Assembly (NCBI GenBank): GCA_910584835.1
Contig: CAJUEG010000050.1
Span: 1-18,728, forward strand
Reading direction: 5' to 3'
From: an uncultured Oscillospiraceae bacterium
GTDB lineage: Bacteria; Bacillota; Clostridia; Oscillospirales; Oscillospiraceae
Length of the DNA: 18,728 bases
Below the pieces are notes generated by a model, which saw nothing but the letters and a program-made list of their open reading frames with translations, was not told the DNA's origin and did not search any database. The number at the start of each line of letters is the position of its first letter. The first letter of the stretch is position 1. Below are positions 14,986-18,728 of this stretch, in pieces. Made by a program: the position numbers and the translations under genes.

Positions 14986-15014
14986 ATTATATGCCTTTTC
15001 TCCCCCGATTGCAA
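14986..15014 (-). promoter_or_regulatory. Sigma-A type promoter reading toward corA
   Basis: On the minus strand TTGCAA (15014-15009), a 17-bp spacer and a perfect TATAAT (14991-14986) are present. Transcription should start near 14979 and run into corA. Confidence 0.7.
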
Positions 15015-15060
15015 GGAGAAAAATCATCCGGGCCTGTGCGGCTGCCGCCGCATCAGGGCT

Positions 15061-15286
15061 TTGCGCTCCGATTGGGCGCATCATCGCACCAGCAGCGGCT
15101 TCGCGCTCCGATTGGGCGCATCATCACGCTCGGATTGGCCGCACTACGGGTCGCTTTCCCTCCGACTCAAGCAAAACCCGCCTCCGCTTCGCGGCGGCTG
15201 GGCTTTTGCTTTCGCTCCGGTCCAATCTCCCCTATGCGGCTATCCTCGCGCCAGCAGCAGCGGCTTCGCGCTCCGATTGGGCGCAT
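15061..15286. repeat. Three copies of a 22-25 bp direct repeat
   Basis: ttgcgctccgattgggcgca at 15061 recurs, as ttcgcgctccgattgggcgcat, at about 15100 and at 15265. The first two continue with catcatc. Spacing is 40 and about 165 bases, so this is not a regular array. The copies link the hairpin modules of the same gap. Confidence 0.85.
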
Positions 15287-15402
15287 TACGGGGCGGCTTC
15301 CCTCCGACTCGGACAAAACCCATCCGGGCCTCCGGCCCTCCTTGGGCTTTTGTCCTCGCTTCGGTCCATCCGCCCCTATGCGCCTATCGTCGCAGCAGCG
15401 GC
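15152..15402. repeat. Two tandem hairpin modules between constant flanks
   Basis: Module 1 has flank cgctttccctccgactc, a hairpin at 15169-15211 and tail tcgctccggtcca...cccctatgcggctatc. Module 2 (15294-15402) has flank cggcttccctccgactc, a hairpin at 15311-15355 and tail tcgcttcggtccatccgcccctatgcg. Hairpin arms differ (aagcaaaa/ttttgctt versus ggacaaaa/ttttgtcc) yet both pair. Module 2 runs into the 3' end of dpaB. With the corA leader these modules account for the 634 bases between corA and dpaB. Confidence 0.85.
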
Positions 15403-15965
15403 TGGAGCTGTTCCCCCCGGCAGGCGGCCTCAATGGTTTCGGGCACCAGGGTGAAGTCCGCCACCAGGGAGGCGGGCTTGCCGGTACAGTCGTCCTGGCC
15501 GAAGGGGACGAAAAACACATTTTTCCGGTTGAGCAGCACCCCCAGGTTGGGCGCGGACGCGCCCAGGCCGTCGTTGGTGGACACCGCCGCCACCAGGGGC
15601 CTGCCGTTGCGCAGGTGGGCTTTCGCCGCCATGGTCACCGAGCTGTCGGTGACGCCGTGGGCCAGCTTGGCCAGGGTGTTGCCCGTGCAGGGGCAGATCA
15701 CCAGCACGTCCAGCAGGCCCTTGGGCCCGATGGGCTCCGCCCCGGCCACGGTGGAGATCACCCGCCTGCCGCAGATGCGCTCCATCTCCCTCATAAAGTC
15801 GTGGGCCGCGCCGAAGCGGGTGTCGGTGGACGCCACCGACCCGGACACGATGGGCGTCACCGGCCCGAACCGGGCGGCGGTCTGTTCCAGCGCGTCCAGC
15901 GCCTGGGACATGGTGCAGAAGGACCCGCAGAAGGCGAAGCCCACGCGCAATTCTTTGACATTCAC
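15384..15965 (-). CDS. dpaB: Dipicolinate synthase subunit B
   Basis: Subunit B (SpoVFB) works with subunit A to make dipicolinic acid from a lysine-pathway intermediate in the sporulating mother cell, for storage in the spore core. The protein is 193 residues, starting at GTG 15965, which overlaps the dpaA stop (GTGA) with GGAGG about 10 bases upstream. The open frame continues upstream within dpaA but has no family match there. Matching segments include VKELRVGFAFCGSFCTM, VASTDTRFGAAHDFM, VAGAEPIGPKGLLDVLVICPCTGNTLAKLA, AAKAHLRNGRPLVAAVSTNDGLGA, NVFFVPFGQDD and the end GEQLQPLL. It belongs to the flavoprotein-like (PF02441) family. The last residues and the TAG stop lie in an intergenic repeat module. 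Confidence 0.95.
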   Translation of the reverse strand: MNVKELRVGFAFCGSFCTMSQALDALEQTAARFGPVTPIVSGSVASTDTRFGAAHDFMREMERICGRRVISTVAGAEPIGPKGLLDVLVICPCTGNTLAKLAHGVTDSSVTMAAKAHLRNGRPLVAAVSTNDGLGASAPNLGVLLNRKNVFFVPFGQDDCTGKPASLVADFTLVPETIEAACRGEQLQPLLRR

Positions 15966-16825
15966 AGGTCTGATTCCTCCATGATATGATAAATGGTGTC
16001 CTTGATGTACCGCCCCGAGGTGACGGGGGCCACCTTTCCCGGCAGGGACAGGGCCCAGATCACCCGCACCCCCAGGGCGGCGGCGGCCTCCATGTCCACC
16101 CCGCCGGGGCGGGAGGCCAGGTCGATGACCAGAGCCCCCTCCTTGAGGGCGGCCAGCTCCTCCACCCCCAGCATCGGCGCGGGCACGGTGTTGAATACCA
16201 GGTCGTAGCTGCAAAGCCAGTCGGACAGCCGGTCCGCCCCCTCGCTGCCCAGCCCCATGCTCTCGGCGGCGGCCCGCTGCTCATACCGCCGGGCGCACAC
16301 CCAGACCCGGGCCCCCAGAGCGCGCAGCCGGGGGGCCAGCGCCCGGCCCAGCCGCCCAAACCCGATGACCAGCGCCCGGGCGTCGTGGAGGGTGATGGGC
16401 AGCTCCTCCATGGCGATCTGGAGGGCCCCTTCGGCGGTGGGGACGGCGTTCATCACCGCCAGCTCCTCCCGGGCGAAGTAGTCCCGGAGGAGCAGCTTCC
16501 GCTCCTCCGCCATCCGTTCCAGCTCCTCCCCCGCCATCCCGGCGCACACCAGCTGGCCGGGGCGCAGCGCATCCAGCACCTCCTCCAGGTCATGGCCCTC
16601 CGCCGCCAGGGGGGCGTTCAGCCGCCCGTCCGGCCCCGCCGCCGGGAGGGGGAGCACCACGCAGTCCGCCCGGTCCGCTCCCGCCATGGACGGCTCGCAG
16701 GCCGTCCCTTCCCCCCGCTCCAGGGCGTAAGTATGTACGCTGTGGCCGTCGTCGGCCAGCAGCGCCGCCAGCGCCGCCTGCCGGGGGTCGCCCCCCGCCA
16801 CCCAGATGTTTTTTGCCCGCAGCAT
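15962..16825 (-). CDS. dpaA: Dipicolinate synthase subunit A
   Basis: This 287-residue protein is close to the usual size of SpoVFA. ATG 16825 has AGGAGGG 8 bases upstream. It has an N-terminal domain (MLRAKNIWVAGGDPRQAALAALL with HTYALERG) and a C-terminal NAD(P)-binding Rossmann domain (ARALVIGFGRLGRALAPRLRALGARVWVCARR). These are followed by LVFNTVPAPMLG, LVIDLASRPGGVD and WALSLPGKVAPVTSGRYIKDTIYHI, all typical of the family. It is the dehydrogenase-like subunit of dipicolinate synthase and is expected to be expressed only in the mother cell late in sporulation. dpaB follows with a 4-base overlap. dapA and asd, which accompany these genes in Bacillus, are absent here. The gene diverges from the FMN riboswitch-ribU unit. 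Confidence 0.95.
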   Translation of the reverse strand: MLRAKNIWVAGGDPRQAALAALLADDGHSVHTYALERGEGTACEPSMAGADRADCVVLPLPAAGPDGRLNAPLAAEGHDLEEVLDALRPGQLVCAGMAGEELERMAEERKLLLRDYFAREELAVMNAVPTAEGALQIAMEELPITLHDARALVIGFGRLGRALAPRLRALGARVWVCARRYEQRAAAESMGLGSEGADRLSDWLCSYDLVFNTVPAPMLGVEELAALKEGALVIDLASRPGGVDMEAAAALGVRVIWALSLPGKVAPVTSGRYIKDTIYHIMEESDL

Positions 16826-16870
16826 ATGAAACCCTCCTGTCCGGCCTGTGGGCCATGTTCGTCGTCATTC

Positions 16871-16898
16871 CAGTGTATTCCCGGTTTTGCCGGAGGTG
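16871..16898 (-). promoter_or_regulatory. Possible sporulation sigma-K-like promoter of dpaA
   Basis: On the minus strand CACC (16898-16895) and AATACACTG (16879-16871) with a 15-bp gap loosely fit the sigma-K pattern (mACm, 16 bp, CATAnnnTA), with two mismatches in the -10. A 17-bp palindrome (tgggcggg-t-cccgccca, 16901-16917) sits just upstream. Weak evidence. Confidence 0.25.
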
Positions 16899-16931
16899 AC
16901 TGGGCGGGTCCCGCCCATACCCGCTTTCCTG

Positions 16932-16960
16932 TTGACAGCCCCCTCCCCTTTTGATATACT
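16932..16960 (+). promoter_or_regulatory. Sigma-A promoter of the FMN riboswitch-ribU transcript
   Basis: A perfect TTGACA (16932-16937), a 17-bp spacer and TATACT (16955-16960) lie just upstream of the riboswitch. The start should be near 16967, about 20 bases before the aptamer. Confidence 0.9.
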
Positions 16961-16985
16961 GTCACCGACAACTGAATAGCGGCAA

Positions 16986-17094
16986 TGTCTTCAGGGCAGG
17001 GTGAAATTCCCGATCGGCGGTACAGTCCGCGAGCGCGTGAGCGCTGATTTGGCGCGATTCCAAAACCGACAGTGATAGTCTGGATTCGAAGAAG
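16986..17094 (+). promoter_or_regulatory. FMN riboswitch (RFN element)
   Basis: The aptamer shows the conserved RFN core: tcttc P1 arm (16988-16992), agggcagggtgaaattcccg, atcggcggta, agtccgcgagc, the variable helix, ccgacagtgatagtctgga, and the closing P1 arm gaaga (17088-17092). It binds flavin mononucleotide and, in this class, shuts off riboflavin synthesis or uptake genes when FMN is plentiful. The downstream gene is a riboflavin transporter, which fits. Confidence 0.96.
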
Positions 17095-17096
17095 GT

Positions 17097-17142
17097 GTGC
17101 TGGGACAGCCAGTGGGACCATTGGCTGTCTGCGCTCTTTTTC
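17097..17142 (+). terminator. Riboswitch-controlled terminator
   Basis: An 11-bp stem gacagccagtg / cattggctgtc (17104-17129, one G-U pair) is extended by gtgc/gcgc and followed by tctttttct. It begins 3 bases after the aptamer, as expected for transcription attenuation. Confidence 0.75.
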
Positions 17143-17187
17143 TCCCCCGCCCAACGCCCTGCTGACATGTCCGGCACACCTGAATTT

Positions 17188-17231
17188 TTAACGCCCGAAC
17201 GGCATTCCGCCTGTTCGGGCGTTAATTTTTT
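17188..17231 (+). terminator. Second leader hairpin just before the ribU ribosome binding site
   Basis: A 13-bp perfect stem (ttaacgcccgaac 17188-17200 / gttcgggcgttaa 17213-17225) is followed by six T and then AGGAGG. It has terminator form but lies between the first attenuator and ribU. Confidence 0.7.
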
Positions 17232-17245
17232 CAGGAGGTCTCTTT

Positions 17246-17779
17246 ATGAAAAACAGGACAAAAACCATCACGGCAATCGGTATGCTCTGCGCCCTGGCCT
17301 ACGCCGCCGCGGCGGTGGGGAGGGTTCCCCTGGTGCTCTTTTTGAAGTACGATCCCAAAGACGTTGTCATCGCCGCCGGCGGCTTTTTATTTGGGCCGCC
17401 CGCCTCCCTCGCCATCGCCCTCATCGTCTCCCTCGCGGAGCTGCTCTCCATCAGCGAAACCGGCCTTTGGGGGTTTATCATGAACGTCATTTCCAGCTGC
17501 TCCTTTGCCTGTACGGCCTCGCTCCTTTACAGAAAGAGGCGGACGGCCTCCGGCGCCGCCGCCGGGCTGCTGTGCGGCTGGGGCTGTATGGTGCTGGCCA
17601 TGCTGTTCTGGAATTACCTGATCGCCCCCATCTACATGGGCTGCCCGAGGCAGGTTGTGGCGGAGATGCTCCTCCCCGTTTTTCTGCCCTTCAATCTCAT
17701 CAAAGGGGGGCTGAACGCCGCCGTCACCATGCTTTTATACAAGCCCCTCACCGCCGCGCAGGGCCGCTCCCGCCTGTAG
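17246..17779 (+). CDS. ribU: Riboflavin transporter, ECF S component (RibU)
   Basis: The protein is 177 residues with about six hydrophobic helices, the usual size for an S component of energy-coupling factor transporters. It binds riboflavin and imports it with the shared EcfA/A'/T module encoded elsewhere. RibU-type segments are visible: LFLKYDPKDVVIAAGGFLFGP, SLAELLSISETGLWGFIMNVISSCSF, FWNYLIAPIYMG and PFNLIKGGLNAAVTMLLYKPL. AGGAGG is 7 bases before the ATG. The FMN riboswitch directly upstream gives independent support for the substrate and for repression when flavin is abundant. The neighbouring divergent dpaB product is of a flavoprotein-like family, though this may be coincidence. Confidence 0.95.
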   Translation: MKNRTKTITAIGMLCALAYAAAAVGRVPLVLFLKYDPKDVVIAAGGFLFGPPASLAIALIVSLAELLSISETGLWGFIMNVISSCSFACTASLLYRKRRTASGAAAGLLCGWGCMVLAMLFWNYLIAPIYMGCPRQVVAEMLLPVFLPFNLIKGGLNAAVTMLLYKPLTAAQGRSRL

Positions 17780-17801
17780 GGCCCGTCCGCCCAATCCTGC
17801 C

Positions 17802-17835
17802 GGCCCGTTTTTTCGGGCCCCTGCAATATTTTTCC
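17802..17835 (+). terminator. Possible terminator after ribU
   Basis: A 6-bp stem ggcccg / cgggcc with a six-T loop (17802-17819) is followed by cctgcaatattttt. A longer alternative pairs gggcccg at 17779-17785 with the same 3' arm. The form is imperfect. Confidence 0.4.
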
Positions 17836-17883
17836 AAAGTACCGGGCATACTACCCCTACCAAATACATTTGGAGGGATCGCC

Positions 17884-18519
17884 ATGCAAAGCGCCTACGA
17901 AAATTACCACAAGGGCAATGTGGACTTCATGAAGAGCAAGACCCGGGAGAACCTGATGCGCTCCTTCGCCGGGGAGAGCCAGGCCCGCAACCGCTACACC
18001 ATCGCCGCCTCCGCCGCCCGGAAGGAAAAGCTGGAGGTGGCCGCCCGGGTGTTCGAGTTTACCGCCGACCAGGAGCGGGCCCACGCCAAGGTGTTCTACG
18101 ACCTTCTGCTGCCCTCCGCCGGGCAGAACATCACCGTGGACGGCAACTACCCCATCGACCTGTCGGACAAGACCCTGGACCTGCTCCGCGCCGCCCGCCA
18201 CAACGAGTACCAGGAGTTTGAGCACGACTACGCCCAGTTTGCCAAAATCGCCCACGAGGAGGGCTTTGACCTCATCGGCGGGCAGTTCGAGCTCATCGCT
18301 CAGATCGAAAAGACCCACGGAGACCGCTTCGGCATGCTGGCCGACCTCCTGGAGCAGGGCACGCTGTTCGGCCAGGACAACCAGCAGACCGTGTGGATGT
18401 GCCTGAACTGCGGGGAGATCATCACCTCCTCCCTCGCCCCCCAGGTCTGCCCCGTCTGCCGCCACGGCCAGGACTTTTTCGTCCGGCTGGACTGGGCGCC
18501 GTACACCGCCGGGCGCTGA
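17884..18519 (+). CDS. rbr: Rubrerythrin
   Basis: Rubrerythrin is a cytoplasmic diiron protein that reduces hydrogen peroxide in anaerobes. The protein is 211 residues. ATG 17884 has GGAGGG 6 bases upstream; an internal ATG at 17929 (MKSKTRENL) would match the shorter start of many homologues, so the first 15 residues may be an extension. Diiron ligands are visible: E31 (AGESQARNRY), E64 and H67 (QERAH), E108 and E111 (NEYQEF), E142 and H145 (IEKTH). The C-terminal rubredoxin-like iron site has C173, C176, C189 and C192 (CLNCGEI, CPVC). All key residues are intact. No clear promoter was found between ribU and this gene. A strong hairpin follows. Confidence 0.95.
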   Translation: MQSAYENYHKGNVDFMKSKTRENLMRSFAGESQARNRYTIAASAARKEKLEVAARVFEFTADQERAHAKVFYDLLLPSAGQNITVDGNYPIDLSDKTLDLLRAARHNEYQEFEHDYAQFAKIAHEEGFDLIGGQFELIAQIEKTHGDRFGMLADLLEQGTLFGQDNQQTVWMCLNCGEIITSSLAPQVCPVCRHGQDFFVRLDWAPYTAGR

Positions 18520-18543
18520 AGCCGTGGCGTTCCGCCCGAACCA

Positions 18544-18587
18544 AGGGGAATCCCCGGATTCATCCAGATGAATCCGGGGATTCCCTT
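18544..18587 (+). terminator. 18-bp perfect hairpin after rubrerythrin, also part of a repeat module
   Basis: gggaatccccggattcat (18546-18563) pairs perfectly with 18568-18585 around a ccag loop, 26 bases after the stop. No T run follows; instead comes the constant tail tcgcttcggtccatccgc, identical over 18 bases to 15356-15373. It may both end the rbr transcript and belong to the hairpin-module family. Confidence 0.65.
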
Positions 18588-18728
18588 CGCTTCGGTCCAT
18601 CCGCGCTGCTCACGGCGGCTCAGCGCTTTGCTGTTGTCACGCTTCGCCTGTTCGCGACGCGCGGCTTCCCTCCGTCTCGGACAAAAAACATCCGGGTCTT
18701 CGCCCCGTCTTGGCTTTTTGTCCTCGCT
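18587..18728. repeat. Hairpin-module repeats to the window end
   Basis: The stretch holds the constant tail (18587-18604), then gttgtcacgcttcgcctg, the inverse of the end of the 182-bp repeats (35 bases with 2 mismatches, 18633-18667 against 8611-8645). It then has flank cggcttccctccgtctc (18662-18678) and a hairpin ggacaaaaa / tttttgtcc (18679-18723). No gene is seen. The last module is cut by the window edge. Confidence 0.85.

Noticed and set aside
14878..15084. Small minus-strand frame upstream of corA
   Set aside because: The frame spans the predicted promoter, has no ribosome binding site and is made partly of repeat sequence.
15001..15410. CRISPR array at the repeats between corA and dpaB
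   Set aside because: Only three copies of the short repeat, with spacings of 40 and about 165 bases, no uniform spacers and no cas genes.
15966..16214. Upstream extension of the dpaB frame
   Set aside because: It overlaps dpaA, has no family similarity, and the GTG at 15965 has a proper ribosome binding site.
17095..17883. Upstream extension of the rubrerythrin frame through ribU
   Set aside because: It reads through the attenuator and ribU in another frame; the protein homology starts at 17884 with a good Shine-Dalgarno.

Overview
The window looks like a chromosomal segment of a GC-rich, spore-forming, anaerobic gut Firmicute, probably a clostridial Oscillospiraceae-type organism (Flavonifractor/Lawsonibacter-like). 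The supporting signs are a dipicolinate synthase pair (spore core), rubrerythrin (anaerobe oxidative defence), an FMN riboswitch with a RibU-type riboflavin transporter, Gram-positive lipoproteins, sigma-A promoters and an exact parS centromere site. The genus is inference; no rRNA or tRNA is present to confirm it.

Layout. 1-1386: 3' part of a methyl-accepting chemotaxis receptor, closed by a strong terminator. 1542-6914 (+): a lipoprotein sugar-binding-type protein, a large hybrid histidine kinase and an Fe-S aldo/keto reductase-like protein, tightly packed as one probable operon. The first two recall the binding-protein plus hybrid-kinase logic of LuxP/LuxQ. 7085-7777 (+): uridine kinase behind its own good promoter. 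7895-9442 (+): two paralogous small lipoproteins (DUF4358-like), with near-identical 182-bp repeats after each. 9744-12516 (+): an MBOAT O-acyltransferase and a DHHW/AlgX-like protein, a probable cell-surface polysaccharide acetylation pair. 12648-13543 (-): a LytTR regulator and a DUF3021 membrane protein. 13801-13816: parS. 13823-14749 (-): a CorA-type metal channel with a structured leader of about 230 nt. 15384-16825 (-): dipicolinate synthase dpaA-dpaB. 16932-17779 (+): promoter, FMN riboswitch, attenuator hairpins and ribU. 17884-18519 (+): rubrerythrin.

The least expected content is intergenic. At least two linked families of hairpin-bearing repeats fill gaps at 8.43-8.65, 9.44-9.68, 13.6, 15.05-15.40 and 18.54-18.73 kb. 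One family has variable hairpins between constant flanks, with visible compensatory base changes, so pairing rather than sequence appears to be conserved. A 35-nt homologous segment ties the families together. One unit forms the stop codon and last codons of dpaB.

All functional calls are by reading the sequence and by knowledge of the families; no searches were run.
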